A stretch of DNA of 64,000 nucleotides from UM-FILTER-33-9 sp964530235. Its GTDB lineage: Bacteria; Patescibacteriota; Microgenomatia; UBA1406; GWC2-37-13. Below, one piece after another: positions 40,298 through 48,876 of the stretch. The DNA lies in the NCBI GenBank assembly GCA_964530235.1, contig CAZGYB010000001.1, positions 310,001 through 374,000 of the forward strand, read 5' to 3'. Below the pieces are notes generated by a model. That model was not told the DNA's origin. It saw only the letters and a program-made list of their open reading frames with translations, and did no database searches. Both the position numbers and the translations under genes were made by a program. Position 1 is the first letter of the stretch; each line of letters begins with the position of its first letter.

Positions 40298-40359
40298 TAT
40301 AATTACTCTCATTATGTGTTACGTCTTCATTCTCCGCTATGTACGGTTTACGGCGGAGA
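40298..40359 (+). promoter_or_regulatory. Leader of the Erm-like gene: -10 box, overlapping leader ORF and start-codon hairpin
   Basis: TATAAT (40298-40303) predicts a start of transcription near 40310. ATG 40314 then opens a 28-codon reading frame (MCYVFILRYVRF at its start, stop at 40400) that overlaps the beginning of the methyltransferase gene in another frame. TCTCCGC (40331-40337) and GCGGAGA (40353-40359) form a 7-base-pair hairpin with the gene's ATG (40339) in the loop. A leader peptide plus a hairpin over the start is the layout of translationally attenuated erm genes. Confidence 0.45.
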
Positions 40360-41115
40360 CAACTATCGCAGAACTTTCTTTACAGCCGAAAGCTGGTTAA
40401 ACAGCTGATTCGGCAGTCTTCCGTTGGAGTGAGCGACGTTATTTTAGATATAGGAGCGGGTAAAGGGATTATTACTGAAGTATTATTGGAAAAAGGGAGT
40501 AACGTGATTGCAGTGGAAATCGATACATTCCTCTATTTATGTTTACGAAACAAGTTCAAAGGGAACCGTAATGTACGGGTAGTAAATCAGGATTTCCTAA
40601 CCTACAGACTTCCGCGACACCGGTACAAAGTATTTTCCAATATTCCCTTTTCTATTGAGGGTAAAATTATCCGGAAACTCCTTACTGCATACAATCAACC
40701 TGAAGATTCATATTTAGTTATGAGAAAGGATTTGGCTGAGCGTTTGAGCGGGGAACACCGAGAATGTCAATTTTCTTTGTTTTATAAACCCTGGTTTCAT
40801 TTTCAGATTGTTCATACGTTCAAATGTACCGATTTTGAACCAATGGTCCGGATGGATACTGTTTTACTCCGATTTACAAAACGTCAAAATCCATTATTAC
40901 CTCAGGAAGCTCAAAAAAAATATAGGTTTTTTATCGGTCAGGGTTTTGGAAATGGACGGACAATTAAAAAAGCGTTACGGCCGTTTTTTACGTATAATCA
41001 GTTTCATAGGGCTTCGGAAAAACTTTGTTTTGAGATGAAAGCGAAACCGTCGTACTTAACTTTGTATCAGTGGATAAGTTTATTCAATTTGTCCCTAACA
41101 TTACCTACGGGGTAA
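40339..41115 (+). CDS. Erm/KsgA-family rRNA adenine N6-methyltransferase, closer to Erm
   Basis: 258 residues. The SAM-binding fold shows QLSQNFL at the N-terminus, DIGAGKGIITEVLL (motif I), the AVEID strand, VVNQDFL and the catalytic SNIPFSI motif. KsgA/Dim1 have NLPY at that place, while Erm 23S rRNA A2058 methyltransferases have NIP(Y/F); length and the C-terminal helical domain also fit Erm. It would dimethylate 23S rRNA and protect from macrolides, lincosamides and streptogramin B. A divergent KsgA cannot be excluded. A start-codon hairpin suggests regulated translation. Confidence 0.75.
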   Translation: MYGLRRRQLSQNFLYSRKLVKQLIRQSSVGVSDVILDIGAGKGIITEVLLEKGSNVIAVEIDTFLYLCLRNKFKGNRNVRVVNQDFLTYRLPRHRYKVFSNIPFSIEGKIIRKLLTAYNQPEDSYLVMRKDLAERLSGEHRECQFSLFYKPWFHFQIVHTFKCTDFEPMVRMDTVLLRFTKRQNPLLPQEAQKKYRFFIGQGFGNGRTIKKALRPFFTYNQFHRASEKLCFEMKAKPSYLTLYQWISLFNLSLTLPTG

Positions 41116-41160
41116 CTATTTTTTACTCAGTTTTTTCAAACAGACGAGTATAAAAGACAG

Positions 41161-41628
41161 TTAAGCTTGATTAAAATACTTAGTTTGTTTGAGTTGATAT
41201 ACTAAGATGAAGCCAAGGAATAGGTAAATCAACAGATTTATCAATGACATACCAATTTTTTGTTCGTTGGGAAGATTGATTACTAGATAAGCCGAGTTTA
41301 AGAATCCCAAAAAATAAATAATAAAAACTACGGATAGATATTTTTTTAATAAAGAGAAAGATCGTTTTATATAAATACTTACTGCTGCTAAGTGAAGTAC
41401 TAAGAGATACAGATACCAGATTACAGGAAAATCTTTTGGAAATCCTGAATTAAAATATTCGAATACTATTGGTTTTATTTGGATAAAATTAACAAACGTA
41501 GTCACAAGCGAGAGTACATTAAACACAAAAATTACTTTCAATAATAACGGCATTTCCGTAAAGTTAAGGAAATAAATATTTGAATGAAAAGTATTTTGAA
41601 ATGTTGTTTGTTTCTCCTTGGTTTTCAT
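41161..41628 (-). CDS. Four-helix membrane protein
   Basis: 155 residues with four predicted membrane helices (about 27-47, 68-86, 97-116 and 126-146) and a Lys/Gln-rich N-terminus and loop. No conserved motif is seen and no family is recognised. The neighbours on both sides are unrelated single genes. The 195 bases upstream to 41823 show no gene or clear structure. Confidence 0.5.
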   Translation of the reverse strand: MKTKEKQTTFQNTFHSNIYFLNFTEMPLLLKVIFVFNVLSLVTTFVNFIQIKPIVFEYFNSGFPKDFPVIWYLYLLVLHLAAVSIYIKRSFSLLKKYLSVVFIIYFLGFLNSAYLVINLPNEQKIGMSLINLLIYLFLGFILVYQLKQTKYFNQA

Positions 41629-41823
41629 ACCTTTATTGATATAGTGATTTTAGCACATGGACGTGAGTTCTTTTTGACTTCAAGCTTTCACTTTCTAATG
41701 TTGATTTTCCAACAAGCAAGATTGTAATCTATTCAGTATAAAACGAATAAAATTGCTGTTTCGGAAAGTTTGCAAAACTTCTGTCCAATTTTCCATGTTT
41801 GTACCTCTATATTGCTAGCGATA

Positions 41824-42495
41824 CTATTTACTCTTTAAATACTTTTCAATTTCACCCATTACGATATTACATTCTGTTTCTGAATGTCTAAAATTGTGAC
41901 CCATATTCGGTTGTCTAATTACATATGGATTGTTAGCATTTTTTACTATTTCTTCTGTTAATTCAGGGGGAACAACTGTGTCATTTAATGCAATAAAAAC
42001 CATTAACGGTTTGTGTATATTTTTCACTTCGTCGCAAGTTGAGTATTGGAGACCATCTTTAGCAAAGGAATATGGTACATCAAAAGCCCTAGTTTTTTTA
42101 GGATTGTCAGGTAAATCACGTTCTGAATGTCTAAAGCCACCGTGGTTTTTCCATTCCGCTTCTGAGCGATGTCTATCGGGTGGTGGGCATAATGAAACAA
42201 TTTTAGTGACTTCTTTTATTCTGTTTCCGGCAATTATCGACGTAAACGCTCCCATACTATGACCGATTAAAACAACTTCAGTAGGGCTCATTTGTCGGTA
42301 AAGTTCCACTCTGTCCTTAATTTGTTTAATATAATTGGTTATTGTGTAATTCTGTAAATTCCCAGTTCCCCAAAGGTTGCAAGGGTCTAATCTTTCAACT
42401 GTATAGCCAAGCTTTTTAAGACCTTTTTCAAAAATCTTCATATGAAGATAATCGGGACTATCCAAATAACCGGGTAGAAGTAAAGCTAATTTCAT
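41824..42495 (-). CDS. Alpha/beta hydrolase
   Basis: 223 residues from ATG 42495, preceded by a GGGAGGAG ribosome site. The fold elements are LLLPGYLDSPDY, the nucleophile elbow GHSMGAF, the acid strand FIALNDTVVPPE and the late histidine in MGHNFRHSE, so the Ser-Asp-His triad is complete. Size and pattern resemble RBBP9/YdeN-type or thioesterase-like small hydrolases. It overlaps the deaminase gene by four bases and is translationally coupled to it. The substrate is unknown. Confidence 0.8.
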   Translation of the reverse strand: MKLALLLPGYLDSPDYLHMKIFEKGLKKLGYTVERLDPCNLWGTGNLQNYTITNYIKQIKDRVELYRQMSPTEVVLIGHSMGAFTSIIAGNRIKEVTKIVSLCPPPDRHRSEAEWKNHGGFRHSERDLPDNPKKTRAFDVPYSFAKDGLQYSTCDEVKNIHKPLMVFIALNDTVVPPELTEEIVKNANNPYVIRQPNMGHNFRHSETECNIVMGEIEKYLKSK

Positions 42496-42956
42496 TTTTG
42501 AATCTCCTCCCAATTATGAACTAAACTTAGCATTTCTTCTTCAAAATCAGGAATAAAAGCTAATTCGATTTTGCGATTGTTGTTTTTGTTTATTTCTTCC
42601 ACTTTATTATTGCCTTCGTAGTAGTTTTTCTTTGCCATCTCATCAGTTTTTTTACATCCATATACGATTTTTGAAACACCGGCCCAACTAGCTACAGAAA
42701 AACACATAATGCAGGGTTGAAGTGAGGCGTATAAGATAGCACCTTCAAGACGAGTCGTTTGTAGCTTTTTGCAGGCATTTCTTATTGAGGAAGTTTCCGC
42801 GTGACTGGTTGGGTCGTGTAGCAAAAAGCCCACACTTATACCTTCACTAATAATTTTCCCATCTTTAACAACAATTGCACCGGCGGGAAAACCACCTTCA
42901 TCCACTGATTTTTTAGCTTGTTTTACTGCTCGTTTAAGATATTGTTTATCGTTCAT
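42492..42956 (-). CDS. Nucleoside/cytidine deaminase-family protein
   Basis: 154 residues. The zinc site is complete: HAETSSIRNA (His ligand and catalytic Glu) and LQPCIMCFSVASWAG (two Cys ligands). GFPAGAIVV and the later YGCKKTDE segment are typical for the guanine deaminase / tRNA-adenosine deaminase / nucleoside deaminase group. The C-terminal helix with DFEEEMLSLVHNW resembles stand-alone guanine/nucleoside deaminases more than TadA. It is in one unit with the hydrolase. Confidence 0.82.
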   Translation of the reverse strand: MNDKQYLKRAVKQAKKSVDEGGFPAGAIVVKDGKIISEGISVGFLLHDPTSHAETSSIRNACKKLQTTRLEGAILYASLQPCIMCFSVASWAGVSKIVYGCKKTDEMAKKNYYEGNNKVEEINKNNNRKIELAFIPDFEEEMLSLVHNWEEIQK

Positions 42957-43007
42957 ATTTGTATTAGTTTAGCCCTTCGTCACTTCGTTCCTCAGGGTGA
43001 GGAAGTG

Positions 43008-43078
43008 CTGGGGGGCATGGAGTCGGACCATGATTCTCAGATCCAAAGTCTGATGTCCTACCATTGGACGACCCCCCA
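43008..43078 (-). tRNA. tRNA-Gln (anticodon UUG)
   Basis: On the minus strand: acceptor TGGGGGG/CCCCCCA with discriminator G; D-stem GTCC/GGAC around AATGGTA; anticodon stem TCAGA/TCTGA with loop CTTTGGA, anticodon TTG; a short variable loop; T-stem CATGG/CCATG with loop TCCGACT (usual TTC changed to TCC). The U1-A72 pair is typical of tRNA-Gln. CCA is not encoded. A stem-loop CACTTC...GAAGTG follows. Confidence 0.93.
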
Positions 43079-43181
43079 AAATGCAAAAACCCTAAATCCT
43101 GAAACTAAACCTTTAGTGGAAATGTGCGTTGATGCTATAAAACCGACTATATTTTATCAGATTTTTGGTTCTCCAAAGCTG

Positions 43182-43187
43182 TATAAT
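43182..43187 (+). promoter_or_regulatory. TATAAT box 8 bases before eno
   Basis: Perfect -10 hexamer, 8 bases to ATG 43196; implies a leaderless enolase mRNA. Confidence 0.5.
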
Positions 43188-43195
43188 GGGAATAT

Positions 43196-44482
43196 ATGCA
43201 TATCAAATCCGTTCACGCGCAGGAAATACTCGACAGCAGAGGAAACCCGACAATTCACTGTACTACCCTTTTGGATGATGGGTCGGAGGGGTGGGCTGCA
43301 GTCCCATCCGGTGCGTCAACCGGAAAATACGAGGCTATTGAACTTCGTGACGGTGATCAGAAACGGTTTGGAGGACAGGGAGTGCTTCGGGCAGTATCCA
43401 ATGTGAACGATATTTTATCAAAAGTTGTTGTCGGAGTTGATGCTGTTAACCAAGAATTGCTTGATAGGAAAATGATTGAAGCGGACGGTACGGAAAATAA
43501 ATCGGTGCTTGGAGCAAATGCAATTCTTTCTATTTCAATGAGTGCGGCACGTGCGCAGGCAGTTTCAGAAAAAAAATCATTATATCAGTATTTGTCAAAA
43601 TTTAATCCTCAGTTTGATGGTATTTATCATATTCCGATACCCATGTTTAACGTGTTAAACGGAGGGAAACATGGAAACTGGGCGACCGATATTCAGGAAT
43701 ATATGCTGATTCCGGTTGGCGCATCTTTGGTTGTACAGGCTGTTCAGATGGGTGTTGAGGTATACCATGCGATAAAGAAAGAATTGCGTCTGAAACAGTA
43801 CAGTATTGCAGTGGGGGACGAAGGAGGATTTGCACCACAGTTTAAAAGCAATGAAGAACCGTTTCAAGTTCTTACCAATGCGGTACGAAATGCCGGATAT
43901 GAGGCAGGAAAAGATTTTTATTTTGGCATAGATAGTGCAGCATCGGAATTTTATACGAATGGCGCATACGATTTGAAACGGGAAGGGAAAATTTTTACAA
44001 CAGATGAACTGGTTAACTATTACCTATCCCTGAGTAAAAAGTATCCGGTTGCTTCCATGGAGGATGTTTTTGATCAGGACGACTGGCGGGGGTTTAAATC
44101 GCTTTTTGAAAAAACAGAGGGGAGTAAGCAGATTGTCGGAGATGACCTATTCGTGACAAATATAAAAAGACTGCAGAAAGGAATTGACGAAAAGACATGC
44201 AATTCTATATTGATAAAACTCAATCAAATCGGTACTGTTTCCGAAACAGTGCAGGCAGTGCTAACTGCTCGAAAAGCCGGAATGACTGCGATTATTTCTC
44301 ATCGAAGCGGTGAGACAGAAGATTCATTTATCGCTGATTTTGCTGTTGCAATGGGTGCGGGGCAGTTAAAAGCGGGTGCTCCGGCACGAAGCGAGCGCAC
44401 GGTGAAATACAACAGACTTTTGCAGATAGAACGCGAACTTGGTACACGCGCCCATTTTTCACGATTTCCTTTTTCCCAATAA
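43196..44482 (+). CDS. eno: Enolase
   Basis: 428 residues, normal length. Recognisable are EILDSRGNPT and SGASTGKYEAIELRD near the start, GDEGGFAP, the metal-binding DSAASEFY, MEDVFDQDDW and VGDDLFVTN, the catalytic lysine region KLNQIGTVSE and ISHRSGETED. It interconverts 2-phosphoglycerate and phosphoenolpyruvate in glycolysis. MEDVFDQDDW replaces the commoner MEDPLDEDDW, a mild change. It is followed by rhodanese and plsY genes with 5- and 6-base gaps. Confidence 0.96.
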   Translation: MHIKSVHAQEILDSRGNPTIHCTTLLDDGSEGWAAVPSGASTGKYEAIELRDGDQKRFGGQGVLRAVSNVNDILSKVVVGVDAVNQELLDRKMIEADGTENKSVLGANAILSISMSAARAQAVSEKKSLYQYLSKFNPQFDGIYHIPIPMFNVLNGGKHGNWATDIQEYMLIPVGASLVVQAVQMGVEVYHAIKKELRLKQYSIAVGDEGGFAPQFKSNEEPFQVLTNAVRNAGYEAGKDFYFGIDSAASEFYTNGAYDLKREGKIFTTDELVNYYLSLSKKYPVASMEDVFDQDDWRGFKSLFEKTEGSKQIVGDDLFVTNIKRLQKGIDEKTCNSILIKLNQIGTVSETVQAVLTARKAGMTAIISHRSGETEDSFIADFAVAMGAGQLKAGAPARSERTVKYNRLLQIERELGTRAHFSRFPFSQ

Positions 44483-44487
44483 AAACT

Positions 44488-44808
44488 ATGAGCGTCAGTA
44501 CTATTTCCTGTGATGAAGTGAACCGCGTAATGGAAGAAAAAAAAGAGGTGATTCTTCTTGATGTGCGCACTGAAGGAGAATATTCTAAAGGGCATTTGCC
44601 GGGTGCTCTTCATATTCCGGTTGACGAACTGTCTGAGCGAATACAAAGTTTATCCTTGGAGAAAGACAAACAAATTATTTGTTACTGCCTTAGTTCGTCA
44701 CGCAGTGATATTGCTCAGCAAATACTTACAGGATTCGGCTATACGGCAGTTTCCAGCATGAAAAACGGGCTTCTTGAGTGGCGTGCGAAAAAGTACAAGA
44801 TGGTATAA
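44488..44808 (+). CDS. Rhodanese-like protein
   Basis: 106 residues, a single rhodanese domain: VILLDVRTEGEYSKGHLPGALHIPVDEL, then the active-site loop CYCLSSSRS with the catalytic cysteine at CLSSSRS, and a closing GLLEWRAK helix. Single-domain rhodaneses carry sulfane sulfur as a persulfide. It lies 5 bases after eno and ends 6 bases before plsY, so its 3' end holds the plsY -10 box (44804-44809). Confidence 0.88.
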   Translation: MSVSTISCDEVNRVMEEKKEVILLDVRTEGEYSKGHLPGALHIPVDELSERIQSLSLEKDKQIICYCLSSSRSDIAQQILTGFGYTAVSSMKNGLLEWRAKKYKMV

Positions 44809-44809
44809 T
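44804..44809 (+). promoter_or_regulatory. TATAAT box 5 bases before plsY
   Basis: Perfect -10 hexamer overlapping the rhodanese stop codon, 5 bases before ATG 44815. It may allow leaderless expression of plsY apart from the eno transcript. Confidence 0.45.
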
Positions 44810-44814
44810 AGGAC

Positions 44815-45408
44815 ATGCCTGATCTCACTTTTTTTATACTGCTTATTGGAGGATACTGTATCGGCTCAATTCCATTCGGATATATTATTTCGAAAATGCA
44901 TGGGATAGATATCAGAACAGTTGGGAGCGGGAATATCGGCGGGACAAATGTATCGCGGAAACTGGGAGTTAAATGGGGAGCTTTGGTTGGCGCACTTGAT
45001 GTTTTTAAATCTGCCCTTGTTGCATATATCGGCCTCCAGTTTTTATACGAACCGTGGCAGCTTATTCTAGTATCTTTATCCCCGGTTGTTGGCCATGTGT
45101 TTAGCGTGTGGATGGGGTTCAAGGGCGGTAAGGGAGTGGGAGCAACTGTGGGACTGCTCGGGGTATTATTCGGTTTGGAATTTATTGTTGTTTGGCTGAT
45201 ACTCTGGATTACTTTTCTGTATCTGACAAAGCTCATGAGTTTAGTAAATCTTGTTATGGTTCTGATTCTTCCTGTTTTGTTCTGGATCAAATATCGAGAC
45301 ATAGCAGCGGTTATTCTTTCCGTAGTTTTGTGCGGAATCATTTGGTATGCGCATCGGGAAAATGTGAAAAGACTGCTTTCCGGAACAGAGTTAAAGTTAC
45401 GGTGGTAA
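44815..45408 (+). CDS. plsY: Glycerol-3-phosphate acyltransferase PlsY
   Basis: 197 residues with five membrane helices. The three PlsY motifs are present: VGSGNIGGTNVSRKLG (glycerol-phosphate site), GFKGGKGVGATVG (acyl-phosphate loop) and HRENVKRLLSGTE at the end. PlsY transfers the acyl group of acyl-phosphate to sn-glycerol-3-phosphate, the first step of phospholipid synthesis. Next to it are a FakA/FakB-like fusion that could make acyl-phosphate and a second PlsY-like protein. Confidence 0.93.
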   Translation: MPDLTFFILLIGGYCIGSIPFGYIISKMHGIDIRTVGSGNIGGTNVSRKLGVKWGALVGALDVFKSALVAYIGLQFLYEPWQLILVSLSPVVGHVFSVWMGFKGGKGVGATVGLLGVLFGLEFIVVWLILWITFLYLTKLMSLVNLVMVLILPVLFWIKYRDIAAVILSVVLCGIIWYAHRENVKRLLSGTELKLRW

Positions 45409-45460
45409 AGCATGCAACTACATAACAAAACCCGTATGGGTATTATTTTTTTTAACTAAT

Positions 45461-47266
45461 ATGGAGTCACTTTCTGTTTCTCAAATTCGATCTTTCTTTA
45501 TCAGAGCGTATTTTGCAGTAAGAGAACAGAGAGAGAAGGTGAACAGGATTAATCTATTTCCGGTTCCGGATCAGGATACCGGAAGTAATTTGGAAAAAAC
45601 GTTGAAAGGGATTTATGATGCAGTACAAGGTAAACAGTTTAAAACATTTAAAGAGTTGTCCGATGCAGTTCTTGATGGCGCATTGGAGAAAGCATCAGGG
45701 AACATAGGGATTATTTACACTGGTTTTTTGAGCGGTTTTCTTCCAGCCCTTCATGGATCTATCATTCGTCAAACTCAACTTACTGCAGCTTTTAAAAACG
45801 GAGCAAAAAAAGCGCGAAGCTCGATTCAAGCTCCTTTGGAGGGGACTGTTTTGGACGTTATTGATGCGGTGAGCAATATCCAAACGCATGAAATCAACGG
45901 GGATATCATTCTGTTTTTTGAAAACGTTTTGATCTGTGCGGATAAGGCAGTACAAAATACTTCTGGAAAAATGAAACACTATAAAAAACGTTCAGTTATT
46001 GATGCCGGGGCTTACGGATTTTACCTTACCTTGGATGGATTTTTAAAGGCACTCAAGGAAAACGGCGATGAGAAACTTTTTGCAGTTCACCATGCTCAGA
46101 CAAAACAGAAAAAGCATGTGGTTTCGATTACGCAAAATAAATTTGAAGTCATTGCATTAATTCAAAGCCCTACTGTTCATAAAGCACAAATATTACAACT
46201 TCTTGCGCCCTTTGGGGATTGCATTGATATTGTTGAGGTAAATCAAAAAATCAAAGTACATATGCACACTGATGTTCCTGAGAAAGTTATGGCTCTTATT
46301 GAACCTCTAGGAATTATTTTGCAGTTGCGAACGTATGATATGACAAAGGGTGAAAAAAATGAAAATGAAGACTCAATGGCAAAGCTTCCTATTGGAATAG
46401 TAACTGATTCTGCATCGGATCTGCCTAAAAAACTTGTTGAGATGTATGACGTAGAAGTGGTCCCGATTGGTATTTATTCGAATGACAAGAAAATTCAGGA
46501 AGATCTTTCTCAAAACGCCAATTTATATATACTCATGGAACGGTTTGCACGTGAAAAACAATATACAGTGTTCCATACGTCACAACCCTCTCCGGGTTTG
46601 TTTTTAAAAGCGTACAAAACTCAGTTAAAAAAATATCATTCTGTTCTGTGTATTACCTTATCTTCATTTCTTTCTGGAACGTATAACAGCGCGCTCCAAG
46701 GAAGGGAATTACTGTCTGATGCGGAGAAGAAACGGGTTTTTGTTGTAGATTCTAGAAACGGTTCCGGAGGTCAGGGTATGCTTGTGTTGCAAGCGATTGA
46801 ACATATTGGAAAAAATAGAGGGATTGAAACTCTTGTTTCACAACTTCAGGAGGTTAGGGAAACTATCCAGATGTTTGGTACCGGTCTTGATCTCAAATGG
46901 ATTCAAGCAGGCGGGCGTTTGTCTGCAGTTCAGGGCGCTCTTCTTTCTTTTCTCACAAAAATAAAGATTCGTCCTATTTTAGGTCTTAAAAACTACAAAA
47001 TTGGTTTGCTTGGGTTGAGAACCGCCTTTGAAACAGTCCCCGAATCTTTATACAAAGAATGTATTTCTCGGATTAGTCATAGGGTTATCCATCCCCATAA
47101 AGTAACTATTATTATTTCACATAGCAACAAGAAAGAGGAAGCAATGAAACTTCAATCAATGCTCCACAAAAAAGGATTCAAAATACACATGATAGTTGAG
47201 CTTTCTTATCCGCTCGGTGCGCATTTAGGTCCGGGTGTTTTGTTCTGTTCTTTTCTTGTGCAGTAA
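45461..47266 (+). CDS. FakA-FakB-like fusion (DhaL/DAK2 kinase domain plus DegV fatty-acid-binding domain)
   Basis: 601 residues. The N-terminal part (about 1-200) is a DhaL-type kinase domain with RINLFPVPDQDTGSN, whose aspartates hold Mg-ATP, and DAGAYGFYL. A middle segment (about 215-300) contains VHMHTDVPEKV, like the FakA middle/C-terminal region. From about 306 a DegV domain begins: PIGIVTDSASDLP, the fatty-acid-head-group TSQPSP, FLSGTYNSA and VDSRNGSGGQG, then AGGRLS. In Gram-positive bacteria FakA phosphorylates a fatty acid held by a separate FakB (DegV). Here both are one chain, flanked by two PlsY genes that would use the acyl-phosphate. Confidence 0.85.
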   Translation: MESLSVSQIRSFFIRAYFAVREQREKVNRINLFPVPDQDTGSNLEKTLKGIYDAVQGKQFKTFKELSDAVLDGALEKASGNIGIIYTGFLSGFLPALHGSIIRQTQLTAAFKNGAKKARSSIQAPLEGTVLDVIDAVSNIQTHEINGDIILFFENVLICADKAVQNTSGKMKHYKKRSVIDAGAYGFYLTLDGFLKALKENGDEKLFAVHHAQTKQKKHVVSITQNKFEVIALIQSPTVHKAQILQLLAPFGDCIDIVEVNQKIKVHMHTDVPEKVMALIEPLGIILQLRTYDMTKGEKNENEDSMAKLPIGIVTDSASDLPKKLVEMYDVEVVPIGIYSNDKKIQEDLSQNANLYILMERFAREKQYTVFHTSQPSPGLFLKAYKTQLKKYHSVLCITLSSFLSGTYNSALQGRELLSDAEKKRVFVVDSRNGSGGQGMLVLQAIEHIGKNRGIETLVSQLQEVRETIQMFGTGLDLKWIQAGGRLSAVQGALLSFLTKIKIRPILGLKNYKIGLLGLRTAFETVPESLYKECISRISHRVIHPHKVTIIISHSNKKEEAMKLQSMLHKKGFKIHMIVELSYPLGAHLGPGVLFCSFLVQ

Positions 47267-47274
47267 GGCTGCGT

Positions 47275-47994
47275 GTGTTTCGTATGCTGATTGCAATTGT
47301 AAGCGAAGGAAGTATATACTATCGTATGTTTCTACCGGCAACATATCTTCTGATTTCTATTACGGCGTATCTATTTGGAATGATTCCGACAGCGTTACTT
47401 GTAGTTTATGTACTGACAGGAAAAGACGTTCGTTCAGCTGGTTCGGAGAATATGGGGGCTTTAAATACTTTGCGAAGGGTGAAAAAAGAGAAAAATCTAC
47501 CTGTTGCGTTATTTGCATTTTTAATTGTTGCCGGGGGAGACATGTTGAAAGCAATTGGTGCTGTTCTTATAGCCCAGCAGTTATTCGGAAAGACTGATGT
47601 GATCGGTCTGACGCTTGCAACTTTTTTTGTTGTGCTTGGACATAATTATCCAATAATTTTAGGATTTAAGGGAGGGCGGGGAGCAGCATCACTTATGGGA
47701 ATAGTGATTTATTTTAATATCAAACTTTTTTTTATCTGGATTCTGATTATTTTTATCAGTATGCTAGTGTTTGAGTTTTTTTTTACTCCATCAAAAAAAA
47801 CCAAAAAAAATACAATATCATTCCTTACTCATGCAGTATCCGAACAGATTTTAGGCCGTTTAGTTGGGGAGATGATTGCCCTTATTCCTTTTTATCTGTA
47901 TGGTGGAATATTATTTTATCCGGCGCTTGCCGGTACTTTATTAGTAATCCTTCGGCATAACAAACGACTCATACGTCAATTTCAACAAAAATAA
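47275..47994 (+). CDS. PlsY-like acyltransferase (second paralogue)
   Basis: Up to 239 residues (GTG 47275); ATG 47326 gives 222 residues and starts nearer the first helix, so the start is uncertain. Motifs: SAGSENMGALNTLRR (GSGN becomes GSEN), GHNYPIILGFKGGRGAASLMG and a closing LRHNKRLIRQF. The acyl-phosphate loop is intact, the first motif is altered. A loop of about 30 residues between helices 4 and 5 is longer than in PlsY. It may be an acyltransferase with a changed acceptor. It starts 8 bases after the fusion gene. Confidence 0.8.
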   Translation: MFRMLIAIVSEGSIYYRMFLPATYLLISITAYLFGMIPTALLVVYVLTGKDVRSAGSENMGALNTLRRVKKEKNLPVALFAFLIVAGGDMLKAIGAVLIAQQLFGKTDVIGLTLATFFVVLGHNYPIILGFKGGRGAASLMGIVIYFNIKLFFIWILIIFISMLVFEFFFTPSKKTKKNTISFLTHAVSEQILGRLVGEMIALIPFYLYGGILFYPALAGTLLVILRHNKRLIRQFQQK

Positions 47995-47997
47995 TCT

Positions 47998-48867
47998 ATG
48001 TCAAAAGACCCCTATTCAGCAGTGTGGGTTTCGCATACTTCTTTATCGGATTATTCAATCTGTCCCCGTGCTTATTTTCTTAAAAATGTATATCGGAACC
48101 CGAGAACCGGACATAAGATAAAACTCATGTCTCCTCCTCTTGCTCTTGGCCAAGTTGTTCATGAGGTTATAGAATCGCTTTCCCAGATGCCAGTTGCAGA
48201 ACGATTTCGTGAGTCACTCGTTTCCAAATTCCATTTTGCATGGACTCGGGTTGCTGGAAAAAAAGGAGGATTTATCAACCCTGAAACAGAGTTGGCGTAT
48301 CGGAAAAGAGGAGAACAGATGATGATCCGTTTAATGCGCAGTCCAGGCCCTTTGCAAAACAAAGCAGTAAAGATAAAAATGGACTTACCGCAATTCTGGC
48401 TTTCTGAGAAAGACAACATAATTTTGTGTGGGAAAATTGACTGGTTGGAATATCTGCCGGACACAGATTCAGTACATATCATTGATTTTAAAACGAGTAA
48501 GCTTGAAGAAGAAAAAGACTCATTACAGCTGCCCATTTATTATCTTTTGGTTCGCCAATGCCAGTCAAAGCGTATTTCAAAGGTGAGTTATTGGTACCTG
48601 GAGCAGGAAAAAGGGTTGACCGAACAACAGTTGCCTGATTTGGATACGGTGACCGAAAAACTTCATGAAACAGCACAGCGGATAAAGACTGCAAGAAAAC
48701 TTTCTGTTTTTCCCTGTTCAAAAAAAACAGGATGCTACGCATGCAAACCTTTTGAGAAAATCCTAAGGGGTGAGGCGGAATATGTAGGTTTGGGCAGTTA
48801 TAAAGAAGATATATATATTGTTGAGAACTCCAGATTTTTACACAAGAAAGAAAGCGTTATTTTATAA
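47998..48867 (+). CDS. RecB/AddB-type PD-(D/E)XK nuclease with Fe-S cysteine set
   Basis: 289 residues. Order of motifs: SLSDYSICPRAYFLK with the first Cys (about 14-28), LALGQVVHEVI (GxxxH), HIIDFKTSK (catalytic D-x-K, about 160), LQLPIYYLL (the QxxxY motif), and a C-terminal C-x5-C-x2-C set in CSKKTGCYACKPF. One Cys early and three late is the 4Fe-4S arrangement of AddB/Cas4-type nucleases. It is a stand-alone nuclease without a helicase; repair or mobile-DNA defence is possible. No CRISPR genes are nearby. Confidence 0.85.
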   Translation: MSKDPYSAVWVSHTSLSDYSICPRAYFLKNVYRNPRTGHKIKLMSPPLALGQVVHEVIESLSQMPVAERFRESLVSKFHFAWTRVAGKKGGFINPETELAYRKRGEQMMIRLMRSPGPLQNKAVKIKMDLPQFWLSEKDNIILCGKIDWLEYLPDTDSVHIIDFKTSKLEEEKDSLQLPIYYLLVRQCQSKRISKVSYWYLEQEKGLTEQQLPDLDTVTEKLHETAQRIKTARKLSVFPCSKKTGCYACKPFEKILRGEAEYVGLGSYKEDIYIVENSRFLHKKESVIL

Positions 48868-48876
48868 CTAGATTTT

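Noticed and set aside
42918..43406. 162-codon plus frame covering the tRNA-Gln region and the start of eno
   Set aside because: It runs across a well-formed tRNA gene on the other strand and into enolase in a different frame.
44739..45428. 229-codon open frame antisense to plsY
   Set aside because: It lies wholly opposite plsY, whose motifs are clear, and its translation is Ser/Thr/Pro-rich without a recognisable pattern. It is a shadow of the real gene.
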